Below, piece after piece: positions 1 to 6,421 of a stretch of DNA of 18,881 bases; the stretch's first letter is position 1; each line of letters starts with the position of its first letter. The stretch is taken from assembly GCA_015494375.1 (NCBI GenBank), contig WGBL01000140.1, positions 1 through 18,881 of the forward strand, read 5' to 3'. The translations under genes were made by a program, and so were the position numbers. This DNA comes from Hyphomicrobiales bacterium. GTDB lineage: Bacteria > Pseudomonadota > Alphaproteobacteria > Rhizobiales > S144-23. Below the pieces are notes generated by a model. The model was not told the DNA's origin. It saw only the letters and a list, made by a program, of their open reading frames with translations, and did not search any database.

Positions 1-379
1 AGTTGGAGGAAAGCCGCGCCACCCCGACGACAAAGCCGAGCATCGTGGCCAGCACAATGCCGATGCTCGAGACGAGAATGGTGTTGAGGAGGCCGACAAC
101 GAAGGTGCGGCCATAGGTCGACTCCTCGGAGTAAGGAATAAGCGACTGAATGATGCCGAAACCGGCGGTCTGGTCGAGAAAACCGAAGCCGGTGGCGATG
201 TTCTGACGCTCAAGGCTGGCGGCGGTGTTCGTCACCACCACATAGCCAAGCCAGACCACAATCGCCAGGAGCAGCACTTGGGCGAAGATGGCGCGTACAG
301 TCGGGTTGTAAAAGAACGAGGCCTTGGCCTGCTCGCTTCCGCTTGCGTGAGCAGGCCCGCGCTCAGCTTCTACCGCCAT
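1..379 (-). CDS. aapQ: General L-amino acid ABC transporter permease AapQ (N-terminal part, runs off left edge)
   Basis: Inner-membrane permease subunit of the broad-specificity L-amino acid ABC importer (AapJQMP). About 126 N-terminal residues are visible. After a hydrophilic start the frame reads SFFYNPTVRAIFAQVLLLAI, opening the first membrane helix, then a periplasmic stretch with LERQNIATGFGFLDQTAGFG and YSEESTYGRTF, then TFVVGLLNTILVSSIGIVLA, the first helix of the permease core. These are hallmark AapQ segments. I chose the ATG at 379 because GGAGG precedes it closely; an in-frame ATG 12 nt upstream (391) is possible but would contain that ribosome site. AapJ, its usual direct upstream partner, lies 1.28 kb away at 1662-2681, separated by a DUF4760 gene. 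The C-terminal half is outside the window. Confidence 0.9.
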   Translation of the reverse strand, partial: MAVEAERGPAHASGSEQAKASFFYNPTVRAIFAQVLLLAIVVWLGYVVVTNTAASLERQNIATGFGFLDQTAGFGIIQSLIPYSEESTYGRTFVVGLLNTILVSSIGIVLATMLGFVVGVARLSSN

Positions 380-500
380 CGGTCCTCCCATGCCTTTGTT
401 CTTGGACGAGCCCAGCCGAGGCCATCAAGCTCGCTCGCCCTCGCTGGCCGCGGGTCCCTAGCCAGACCGCCAACCGGCTCAGCAATCCCCAATGCATATC

Positions 501-517
501 GATCATCATTGATGATC
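501..517. promoter_or_regulatory. Perfect 17-nt palindrome upstream of aapQ
   Basis: GATCATCATTGATGATC is a perfect dyad (8-nt arms around one base) lying 122 nt upstream of the aapQ start and downstream of the DUF4760 stop. Size and position fit a dimeric regulator operator. No regulator can be named, and chance occurrence in this AT-richer stretch cannot be excluded. Confidence 0.3.
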
Positions 518-575
518 ATGATTGCCCGAAACGCAAGCCCCAACTCGCGATCAGGCCGCAAAAAAGCCCAAATGG

Positions 576-1256
576 TCAACGCCACCGCCGAATCACAATC
601 TGACGCCCTCCCCAAAGTGGAATATGAAGCTCTCTGCGGCCCCAAGGACCTTCGACCTTCCAGCGCTCGGCAAGGTTCTGAAGCTCACGATAGATGTTTT
701 CCGGATTAGGGTTCTCGCTTTCTTGGCGCACCCGCTCGACAAACGGTCGGATCTTTTTCCAGTCCGTCATGAATGATCCGTAGTACCAGCGTCGATAAAT
801 GGCCTCATCATAAATGCCTTCACGTATTCCAATGCAAATAAGTTCATAGTTATTCAAAACAGAGCGAATATGGTGAAGCTCTGTACAGCAATTTTCATAG
901 TCTCTTCTCTCCTCATCGGTCAATCGATCGTTCCATTCTCCACTTCTCATAAGATGTTTGCGCTCTTCTACCTTCTCTTTAAGGCGGCGCAACCTGTCCT
1001 GATCGTCAATTAGTTGATTGAAGATGTCTCGAGCCGCAATATAGTCCTTGTCCCAAAGGTTGCGCATCAGCATGTCTATCGTCGCGCGTCGGCGGGCAAT
1101 GGACTTTTGGGTCCTGATTGCCCAATAAGAAAACACTGCAGCGAACGTAGTCGAAATAAGGATTGCTTTCGACGTTTCCAATCCTGATAATGAATCCCAA
1201 AGTTCCCGCAACCACCCTAAAAGGGTTCCGAGTTGACTATCAATCCAAGAAAACAC
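576..1256 (-). CDS. DUF4760 family membrane-anchored protein inserted between aapJ and aapQ
   Basis: A protein of about 226 aa of unknown function that I recognise as DUF4760-like. A short N-terminal part leads into one membrane helix (SKAILISTTFAAVFSYWAI), then a long charged, mostly helical cytoplasmic domain with RATIDMLMRNLWDKDYIAAR, a heptad-like Arg/Glu/Lys stretch (DRLRRLKEKVEERKHLM), the NNYELICIGIREGIYDEAIYR segment typical of the family, and a Trp/Arg-rich end. I prefer the GTG at 1256, preceded by a G6 run, over TTG codons at 1268/1271, which lack a ribosome site; the true start is uncertain. The gene is visibly AT-richer than its neighbours and splits aapJ from aapQ, which suggests acquisition by transfer. 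Related proteins occur scattered in bacteria; no enzymatic motif is visible. Confidence 0.75.
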   Translation of the reverse strand: MFSWIDSQLGTLLGWLRELWDSLSGLETSKAILISTTFAAVFSYWAIRTQKSIARRRATIDMLMRNLWDKDYIAARDIFNQLIDDQDRLRRLKEKVEERKHLMRSGEWNDRLTDEERRDYENCCTELHHIRSVLNNYELICIGIREGIYDEAIYRRWYYGSFMTDWKKIRPFVERVRQESENPNPENIYRELQNLAERWKVEGPWGRRELHIPLWGGRQIVIRRWR

Positions 1257-1273
1257 GATACCCCCCAACAAGC

Positions 1274-1296
1274 AAAAAGGCGACCCAAGGGCCGCC
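1274..1296 (-). terminator. Intrinsic terminator just upstream of the DUF4760 gene
   Basis: On the minus strand GGCGGCC, loop CTTG and GGTCGCC form a 7-bp GC-rich stem (one G-U pair), followed at once by TTTTT. This is a standard rho-independent terminator. It ends about 18 nt before the preferred DUF4760 start codon, so it either closes a separate small transcript or acts as an attenuator for DUF4760. Confidence 0.7.
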
Positions 1297-1325
1297 CTTT
1301 ATACTTGGACTTTTTTCGTTTTAGG

Positions 1326-1391
1326 TCAATGGCCGCCCCAGCCTTCGTGGAGGCAAGCCCTCGACCAAACGGTGTGGTCAAAGAACCTCAT
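1326..1391 (-). CDS. Possible 21-aa small ORF or leader peptide
   Basis: The ORF ATG...TGA reads MRFFDHTVWSRACLHEGWGG plus H. It is preceded by AGGAGG at ideal distance (8 nt), one of the strongest ribosome sites in the window. It sits inside the structured segment and is followed 30 nt later by an intrinsic terminator. A shorter overlapping frame (1378-1452, 24 codons, poor ribosome site) ends just after its start, so coupled translation is conceivable. The peptide is not recognised. The evidence for translation is the ribosome site and the context only. Confidence 0.3.
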   Translation of the reverse strand: MRFFDHTVWSRACLHEGWGGH

Positions 1392-1526
1392 GGTTTGCTC
1401 CTCCTAAAGTCGAGGCTTGACAAGACAGCCATCCCCGGCAGAACCGGGCCATTCTCCCAGCTAGCAAGTCTACCCTGGCACAACCAATGTGTGCACGCCA
1501 AGGCAGGAACCTGCGACTCAGCCTCG

Positions 1527-1555
1527 AATATCGGTGGGGATTGTGGCAATTGCAA
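1527..1555 (-). promoter_or_regulatory. Sigma70-like promoter for the small transcript upstream of DUF4760
   Basis: On the minus strand TTGCAA (4/6 to the -35 consensus), a 17-nt spacer and GATATT (4/6 to the -10 consensus) are correctly spaced and point into the structured segment. It lies between the aapJ terminator and the small ORF, so it could supply the inserted cassette with its own transcription. Confidence 0.35.
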
Positions 1556-1613
1556 CCCCTTCTAAACCTTCGAGCTTTCCAAATGAAAGTTAGCGAAAGG
1601 TGTGTATAGAGAG

Positions 1614-1651
1614 AAAGGTCGCGGAGGAGAAATTCTTCCTTCGCGACCTTT
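1614..1651 (-). terminator. Terminator hairpin after aapJ
   Basis: AAAGGTCGCG (1614-1623) and CGCGACCTTT (1642-1651) form a perfect 10-bp stem with an 18-nt loop, 11 nt past the aapJ stop. On the minus strand it is followed by the pyrimidine tract TTTCTCTCT; on the plus strand by T-rich sequence, so it may work in both directions. It would cut aapJ transcription off from aapQ. Confidence 0.6.
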
Positions 1652-1661
1652 TTGCCACAAT

Positions 1662-2681
1662 CTACCGAATCGGTGGGGCGTATTGGATGCCGCCCTTCGA
1701 CCAGAGCGCATTGACGCCACGCTCGAGCTTCAAGGGCGTATTCGGGCCGACATTGCGCTCGTACACCTCGCCGTAGTTGCCCACCATGGTGATGATGTTA
1801 TAGGCCCAGTCCTTGCCGACGCCGATCTTGGAGCCGAAATCGCCCTCAACCCCCAGCAGGCGACGGATGGCGGGGTCCTTCGAGTTGGCCTTAAGCTCGG
1901 CGGCATTCTTCGAGGTCACGCCGAGCTCCTCGGCGTTTACCATCGCAAAGTGGGTCCACTTCACGAGGTTGAACCACTGGTCGTCGCCCTGACGCACCAC
2001 AGGCCCGAGCGGCTCTTTCGAGATGATTTCGGGCAGGACGATGTGGTCATCGGGTTTCGACAGCTTGAGGCGCTGGGCGGCAAGGCCCGAGCGGTCCGTC
2101 GTATAGACATCACAGCGGCCCGCGTCATAGGCGGCGACAACCTCGTCGGCCTTCTCGAAGGCCACCACTTTGTACTCCATGTTGTTGGCGCGGAAGAAGT
2201 CGGCAACATTGAGCTCGGTCGTCGTGCCGGTGTTGGTGCAAACGGCGGCGCCGGAAAGCTCCAGTGCGCTCTTGACGCCGAGCTTCTTGGGCACCATGAA
2301 ACCCTGGCCGTCGTAATAGTTGACACCGGCAAAGTTGAGGCCAAGGGCGGTGTCGCGGGTCATGGTCCAGGTGGTGTTGCGCGAGAGCACATCCACTTCG
2401 CCCGATTGCAGCGCCGTGAAGCGCTCCTTGGCCGAGAGCGGCGTGAACTTGACCTTCGAGGGATCGCCGAAAATGGCAGCGGCGATCGCCCGGCAGAGAT
2501 CGACATCAAGGCCCGTCCAGTTGCCCTTGTCGTCGGTATTGGAGAAGCCGGGCAGGCCCTGGCTCACGCCACATCTGACATGGCCTCTGGCCTTGGTCTC
2601 ATCAAGCGTTCCGGCCATAGCGGTTGTTACGAGGCCACTGGCGATGGCGGCGCCAAGCGCTGCTTTGACAAGAAATCTCAT
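1662..2681 (-). CDS. aapJ: General L-amino acid-binding periplasmic protein AapJ
   Basis: Periplasmic solute-binding component of the broad-range L-amino acid ABC importer; 339 aa, the usual size. A signal peptide MRFLVKAALGAAIASGLVTT ends at AMA, and the mature chain begins GTLDETKARGHVRCGVSQGL. Family landmarks follow in order: GNWTGLDVDLCRAIAAAIFG, LSAKERFTALQSGEVDVLSR, NYYDGQGFMV, CTNTGTTTELNVADFF, AYDAGRCDVYTTDRSGLAAQ, EPLGPVVRQGDDQWFN, and the C-terminal WSKGGIQYAPPIR. The ATG at 2681 is preceded by GGAGG at 6 nt; the frame stays open upstream to about 3032 but that part has no coding character. A strong hairpin follows the stop. The permease gene aapQ, normally next, is displaced by a DUF4760 cassette. 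A hairpin pair in the leader (2810-2877) may regulate it. Confidence 0.97.
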   Translation of the reverse strand: MRFLVKAALGAAIASGLVTTAMAGTLDETKARGHVRCGVSQGLPGFSNTDDKGNWTGLDVDLCRAIAAAIFGDPSKVKFTPLSAKERFTALQSGEVDVLSRNTTWTMTRDTALGLNFAGVNYYDGQGFMVPKKLGVKSALELSGAAVCTNTGTTTELNVADFFRANNMEYKVVAFEKADEVVAAYDAGRCDVYTTDRSGLAAQRLKLSKPDDHIVLPEIISKEPLGPVVRQGDDQWFNLVKWTHFAMVNAEELGVTSKNAAELKANSKDPAIRRLLGVEGDFGSKIGVGKDWAYNIITMVGNYGEVYERNVGPNTPLKLERGVNALWSKGGIQYAPPIR

Positions 2682-3028
2682 CAATTTCCTCCGTTGTTTT
2701 CGATCGCTCGATCGCAGGATGATTTCGTCGTAGGTGGTTTTAGTAGGTCGCTCATAGAATGTGCCGAACCGCTTTGTGCGCCCGGGCAAATGGCATCCCA
2801 GACGTTGACCCTTGCGAGCCGGCCCGGGAGCCTCGCAAGGCATCGCCAATGCCTGGGGCTTTGCCGGCGAGGCTCCCTGTGTTCGTATAGCCCACGGCCC
2901 ATCGGCAGTAAATGCTTCGCGCCCAAGAAAACCATTAACCCGCACCGTTTGTCTGCGCATGATCCAGGCTTGGCCCAAGCTAGCCGCGGCGTATTCATGG
3001 AAGCTCGATAAAGACTTTTGAGTGCTCG
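2682..3028 (-). other. aapJ upstream region without a gene
   Basis: This 347-nt stretch lies between the GNAT stop and the aapJ start. An open frame continues from aapJ through it, but its composition is not coding-like. It contains a pair of overlapping inverted repeats (2810-2877) and a small dyad-rich segment near 2700-2715 (GCGATCGAGCGATCG on the minus strand). I could not identify a convincing -35/-10 pair. Confidence 0.5.
2810..2877 (-). promoter_or_regulatory. Two mutually exclusive hairpins in the aapJ leader
   Basis: Hairpin A pairs CCTTGCGAG (2810-2818) with CTCGCAAGG (2832-2840), a perfect 9-bp stem. Hairpin B pairs GGGAGCCTCG (2826-2835) with CGAGGCTCCC (2868-2877), a perfect 10-bp stem enclosing a further small hairpin (GGCAT/ATGCC). 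The shared bases 2832-2835 prevent both from forming together. This resembles a terminator/antiterminator or sequestration switch, but no U-tract follows either stem. They lie 130-195 nt upstream of aapJ and downstream of the GNAT gene. Confidence 0.4.
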
Positions 3029-3682
3029 TCACCTCGCACCAAAGCGACGCACCAGGAGCACGGTGGCGCCGGCCCCTTTGCCCGCGCGCGCCAATTCCTC
3101 AAGGCCGCAGCGGCGATAGAAGCCAACATTGCGGGATTGGGCGGCGGTGACCACATGAAAGCCCGCAAGCCCCGCACACCGGCATGCGTGCGCGAAGGCG
3201 GCAACGAGCTTCGATCCGACACCACGCCCCCGCGCCTCCGCCGTAACGTTGATATGAAAATGTGCCGGATAGCGCGCTGTGATGGCGCCGAACGAGGGCG
3301 CAATCGCCTGCTCGGCAAAGCGGGGATCGCTGAGCGGATCCGAGAAGGCGCCCGCCAGATATCCGGTCAGCCGAGTTCGGCCGTCGATGGCAACAAAGAA
3401 TGTCTCGGCGAACTGCTCCTCGTAGAGCCCGAGCCAGCGATGGCGAAAACGCTGCCGCTCGCGCGCGCTCGCAAATGTCTTGGTTCGGCTCGCCTCGAAG
3501 AAGATGGCATCGATTTGAGCCGCCAGGGCGGCCTTGTCGTCATCTGTGCAATCAGATGTGCAGTCGGACCAGCGCACGATTGCGACGTCTGCGGTCGGTG
3601 GGCGCGCGTGCGGCACTTGCTCCGGCGGGTGCCCCAAAGGGGGCCGGTCGGGGCGCGGGGCATGGTCATTGGCTTGGCTCAT
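3029..3682 (-). CDS. GNAT family N-acetyltransferase
   Basis: Predicted cytoplasmic acetyl-CoA-dependent N-acetyltransferase, 217 aa; the acceptor is unknown. The first 30 or so residues are Pro-rich and variable. The GNAT fold follows: TFFVAIDGRTRLTGYLAGAF (beta strands 2-3), HFHINVTAEARGRGVGSKLV with the acetyl-CoA loop RGRGVGSKL (motif A, around residue 150), AGLAGFHVVTAAQSRNVGFY and YRRCGLEE (motif B). The start ATG at 3682 overlaps the TGA of the upstream peptide-binding protein gene as ATGA, so the two are probably translationally coupled and functionally linked. One speculative link is detoxification of an imported peptide, as RimL/MccE-type GNATs do for microcin C. Nothing is visible for about 350 nt downstream until aapJ. 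Confidence 0.85.
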   Translation of the reverse strand: MSQANDHAPRPDRPPLGHPPEQVPHARPPTADVAIVRWSDCTSDCTDDDKAALAAQIDAIFFEASRTKTFASARERQRFRHRWLGLYEEQFAETFFVAIDGRTRLTGYLAGAFSDPLSDPRFAEQAIAPSFGAITARYPAHFHINVTAEARGRGVGSKLVAAFAHACRCAGLAGFHVVTAAQSRNVGFYRRCGLEELARAGKGAGATVLLVRRFGAR

Positions 3683-5628
3683 TGCGGTGTCTCACGCGCC
3701 ATCTCGGGGCGCACCCACCAGGTGTCGAGCTGGTAGCCATAAAGCGAGGTCTTTTCGGGATGCGCCAGATGCGACCAGTAGGCGAGCCAGAGCTTCGGCA
3801 AGTGAAAGAGCGGGATGACATAGTCGCCCGAGAGCAAGACCCGGTCGAGCGCCCGGACGGCATCGACGAACTCGGGCCGTGTGCGGGCCTTGAGAAGCGC
3901 CGCAATCATGGCATCGGCCGCCGGGTTCTTGACCCCGGCATAGTTGAATGTGCCCTCCGTGTCGGCCGCCTTGGCGCTCCAGCGGAAGGTTTGCTCATTG
4001 CCGGGCGAAAGCGAGGCGGGCCAGCGGAACTGGATCATGTCGAAATCGAATGTCTTGGCACGGCGGAAATAGATGGCCGAATCAACCTGGCGGATGCGCA
4101 TGGTGATGCCGGCGCGCCTGAGCGCCCGGGCGAATGAGAGCAACAGGCGCTCTTGTGAGCGGGTGACGGCGAGCACCTCGAAGATGAACGGTTTGCCCGT
4201 CCTCTTGTCGACGAGTTGCCGCCCCCTGAGCTCATAGCCCGCCTCGCCAAGCAGCCTCAGAGCCTCGCGCAAGCCCTTGCGGTTGCGGCCGCTGCCATCG
4301 GTCTTTGGAAAAGCGTGGGTGCCGGCCATGATCTCGGGCTTGACGGCTTGCCTGTAGGGCGCAAGCAGGCGCCGCTCACCGGCGCTTGCGGGCCGGCCGT
4401 GGGACGAGAGCTCGGAGCGGTCAAAATAGCTCTGGGTGCGAACATAAAGCCCGTAATAGAGATTCTTGTTGATCCATTCGAAGTCGAAAAGGCGAATGAG
4501 CGCCTGGCGCACCCGCCGATCGCGAAAGACCTTGCGCCGCGTATTGAAGACAAGCGCCGACATACCCGACGGCAGGCCGATGGGAAACTCGCCCTTGATC
4601 ACGCGGCCGTCTTTGGCCGCCGGGTAATCATAAGCCTCGGCCCATTTTGCCGGGTCGCTCTCGCCACGGGCATCGATGAGGCCTTTCTTGAAAGCCTCGA
4701 AAAGGGCATTGGTGTCGCGATAGTAGTCGAAGACGATCTCATCAAAATTAAAGCGCCCCCGCGCACCGGGCAGATCCCGCGCCCAATAGTCGGGATTGCG
4801 CCGGTATGTGATGGAGTTGCCCAGGTCCACCTTGGCGACGACATAGGGGCCGCTGCCGACGGGATGGCGGTTGGTGTCGCTCTCGAACGTCTCGGCGTTG
4901 TAGATATGCCTGGGCACGATGGGCATGAGGCCGAGGATGAGCGCCATCTCGCGGTCACCCGATTTGTCGAAGGTGAACTTGACCGTGCGCTCTCCAATCT
5001 TCTCCACCTTGGCGACCTTGGCATAATAGAAGCGGTGGTTGGGCCGACCATGGTCGCGCAACAAGGCATGAGAGAAGATGACATCATCGACGGTGATGGG
5101 GCGACCGTCTGAAAAGCGCGCCTTGGGGTTCAGCGTGAAGGCGATCCAGCTGCGATCCTCGGGCACCTCGACAGACTGGGCGATATGGGCGTAAAGCGAG
5201 AAGGGCTCATCGAGCGCCCGCACGAGCAGGCTTTCGAAGACATAGCCCCTGAGGCCGGCCGCCGGCACGCCGCGCACGATGAGCGGATTGAGGCTGTCGA
5301 ACGAGCCATTGACGCCGAGCCTGAGGCGGCCGCCCTTGGGCGCCTTGGGGTTGACGTAGTCGAAATGCCGAAAGTCGGGGCCATACTTGAGGTTGCCGTG
5401 CATGGCGATGCCATGGGTTGGCTTGACCGGTGTGGCGGCCCTGGCGGGGGGCGTGATCCCCCAACAGATCAGAGCGATCAGCAAGACCCCCGCTCGCAAA
5501 GCGCCGGTGAGCAGAGCACCCCCCAGGAGAGCAACCCGCAGCAAAGCACCTTGCAATGCAGCAGTTGTCAGGCAATGCACGCACCGGCCGCCCTCGGCCA
5601 CGGCATCGCGCCGCAGCACGCTGAGCAT
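3679..5628 (-). CDS. Extracellular solute-binding protein family 5, YejA-like peptide/oligopeptide binder
   Basis: Periplasmic binding protein for an ABC importer of peptides, of the YejA-like branch. The mature part begins near ATPVKPTHGIAMHGNLKYGP and shows GPDFRHFDYVNPKAPKGGRL, FDSLNPLIVRG, FTLNPKARFSDGRPITVDDV (SBP_bac_5 core), HPVGSGPYVV, RRNPDYWARDLP, IVFDYYRDTNALFEAFKKG and a C-terminal PLFHLPKLWLAYWSHL. The ATG at 5628 gives 649 aa, but its ribosome site is weak. The frame is open to 5805, and GTG/TTG codons closer to the final hydrophobic core (GVLLIALICWGITPPARA) are possible. The signal region is built from five exact-length 15-nt repeats (5480-5554). No permease or ATPase genes adjoin it; a GNAT gene overlaps its stop by 4 nt. 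Confidence 0.88.
   Translation of the reverse strand: MLSVLRRDAVAEGGRCVHCLTTAALQGALLRVALLGGALLTGALRAGVLLIALICWGITPPARAATPVKPTHGIAMHGNLKYGPDFRHFDYVNPKAPKGGRLRLGVNGSFDSLNPLIVRGVPAAGLRGYVFESLLVRALDEPFSLYAHIAQSVEVPEDRSWIAFTLNPKARFSDGRPITVDDVIFSHALLRDHGRPNHRFYYAKVAKVEKIGERTVKFTFDKSGDREMALILGLMPIVPRHIYNAETFESDTNRHPVGSGPYVVAKVDLGNSITYRRNPDYWARDLPGARGRFNFDEIVFDYYRDTNALFEAFKKGLIDARGESDPAKWAEAYDYPAAKDGRVIKGEFPIGLPSGMSALVFNTRRKVFRDRRVRQALIRLFDFEWINKNLYYGLYVRTQSYFDRSELSSHGRPASAGERRLLAPYRQAVKPEIMAGTHAFPKTDGSGRNRKGLREALRLLGEAGYELRGRQLVDKRTGKPFIFEVLAVTRSQERLLLSFARALRRAGITMRIRQVDSAIYFRRAKTFDFDMIQFRWPASLSPGNEQTFRWSAKAADTEGTFNYAGVKNPAADAMIAALLKARTRPEFVDAVRALDRVLLSGDYVIPLFHLPKLWLAYWSHLAHPEKTSLYGYQLDTWWVRPEMARETPQ
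5480..5554. repeat. Five 15-nt tandem repeats in the signal peptide of the peptide-binding protein
   Basis: Five consecutive degenerate 15-mers on the plus strand resemble AGCAAAGCACCCCGC. On the coding (minus) strand they encode pentads of the type GALLR, VALLG, GALLT, GALRA, GVLLI. The array lengthens the hydrophobic part of the signal peptide with spaced arginines, which makes the true start and cleavage site hard to place. Confidence 0.7.
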
Positions 5629-5684
5629 CGCTCGATATGCGCTGTTTCGCGGGCCGGTGCGAGGCGGCGTGGACCGTCTTGTCT

Positions 5685-5792
5685 GGGGCCCTATTGTCGC
5701 GGCCCTGTTTGCCGGGGGCCACTCTGTCGGGCGCCACTCTTTCGAGGGCCATCTCCATCTCGCCGGGGGCCACCTTCTCGGGGCCTCTTTCG
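5685..5792. repeat. 15-nt repeat block with pentapeptide-like coding on the plus strand
   Basis: Degenerate tandem 15-mers of consensus GGGGCCACTCTGTCG begin at 5685, 5700, 5715, 5730 and 5766, with one 21-nt unit at 5745 and a shorter last unit. In one plus-strand frame this reads GALLS, RPCLP, GATLS, GATLS, GATFS, formally like pentapeptide repeats. Without a start, context or flanking domain this is probably a non-coding tandem array. Confidence 0.65.
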
Positions 5793-6048
5793 CCAGTCGT
5801 TGCATTCGTCTTCTCTGCTCCCTGACGGCTGCCTCGTTCGTGTCTTTTGCTTGAAAGCGGTTCCTGGTTGCTGGTTGAATGGGGGCTTCGCACCGCGAAA
5901 CGCAAGATTTTTCTTATCCTGCTTATCTTGCCGTCTGACGAGGCGAGCGTGGCAGGGCGGCGCGGGCCTGGTATCAACCAAAACCACCCGCGCAGTCTCG
6001 CGTGCGATCTGGTCGCCAAGATGGCCGCTCGAGTGCTGCGAGCAGAGC

Positions 6049-6109
6049 CTTTCTCACCGCTCAAAAGCCTTCCTCACCGCTCAAAAGCCAACCTCAACGG
6101 CTCACAAGT
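6049..6109. repeat. 20-nt tandem repeat, three copies
   Basis: CTTTCTCACCGCTCAAAAGC (6049-6068) is followed by a copy with one change (6069-6088) and a third, more diverged 21-nt copy (6089-6109). It lies in non-coding spacer DNA. Confidence 0.8.
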
Positions 6110-6204
6110 CTTTCACCTTGAGGCTCGCCAAATCCCGGGCGTGGCCCTAAAGTCACGGCCAAGGCCGGTTTGTTCCCCAACCGTCCCGGCGCCACCACTC
6201 GGCC

Positions 6205-6226
6205 ACGCGAATGCCGCAATTCGCGT
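6205..6226. promoter_or_regulatory. Inverted repeat upstream of the IalB-family gene
   Basis: ACGCGAAT and ATTCGCGT form a perfect 8-nt inverted repeat around GCCGCA, about 245 nt upstream of the IalB-family start. It could be an operator or a hairpin; no U-tract follows. Confidence 0.25.
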
Positions 6227-6421
6227 TAATCAGGCCGGCGATCGCGAAGGCGGCCGTCGTCGACAAAGCAGTCACAGCGGGGCGACCATCATTCGAGGCA
6301 TGCATCACCGAGCCGATATTTGGATGCTCAATTGGAGCGATCTCATTTGCGGCGGCATCAGTACGGCGGCATTATGCGGGCTTGTCTGAGCAGGGGTGGT
6401 TTCGCTCATTTGTCGCCGTAT

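Larger units (their letters stand above)
1274..1520 (-). ncRNA. Candidate structured leader RNA or small RNA ahead of DUF4760
   Basis: The roughly 245-nt interval between a sigma70-like promoter (1527-1555) and a terminator (1274-1296) has no recognisable long gene but clear pairing potential. The long-range arms 1409-1419 and 1354-1365 (CAAGCCTCGAC with CAAGCCCTCGAC inverted, one bulged base) enclose the ribosome site and start codon of a 21-codon ORF. A smaller hairpin GACCA/TGGTC (1363-1367 with 1375-1379) overlaps one arm, and CCCGG-TTCTG-CCGGG lies further 5 prime. I tested it by eye against 6S RNA, tmRNA, SRP RNA and tRNA and recognise none of them. It could be an autonomous small RNA or a cis-acting attenuator. 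Confidence 0.35.

Noticed and set aside
1400..1525. tRNA-like pieces (GGTTCTGCC, GCTAGCTGGGAGA) on the minus strand
   Set aside because: The T-arm loop has 5 rather than 7 bases and no acceptor stem or anticodon arm can be completed.
1602..3011. 469-codon plus-strand open frame
   Set aside because: It lies antisense to aapJ and its leader; open only because of the GC-rich codon pattern of aapJ. No domain recognised.
4216..5112. 298-codon plus-strand open frame
   Set aside because: Mirror frame of the peptide-binding protein gene; no independent signal.
3679..5805. Peptide-binding protein starting at 5805
   Set aside because: The first 59 residues are Arg/Trp/Pro-rich text from the 15-nt spacer array, not a signal peptide; a start at 5628 or later is more credible.
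5185..6150. 321-codon plus-strand frame with Gly/Pro/Arg and GATLS-like repeats
   Set aside because: Half is antisense to the peptide-binding protein and the rest is the 15-nt array; no start or domain supports a gene.
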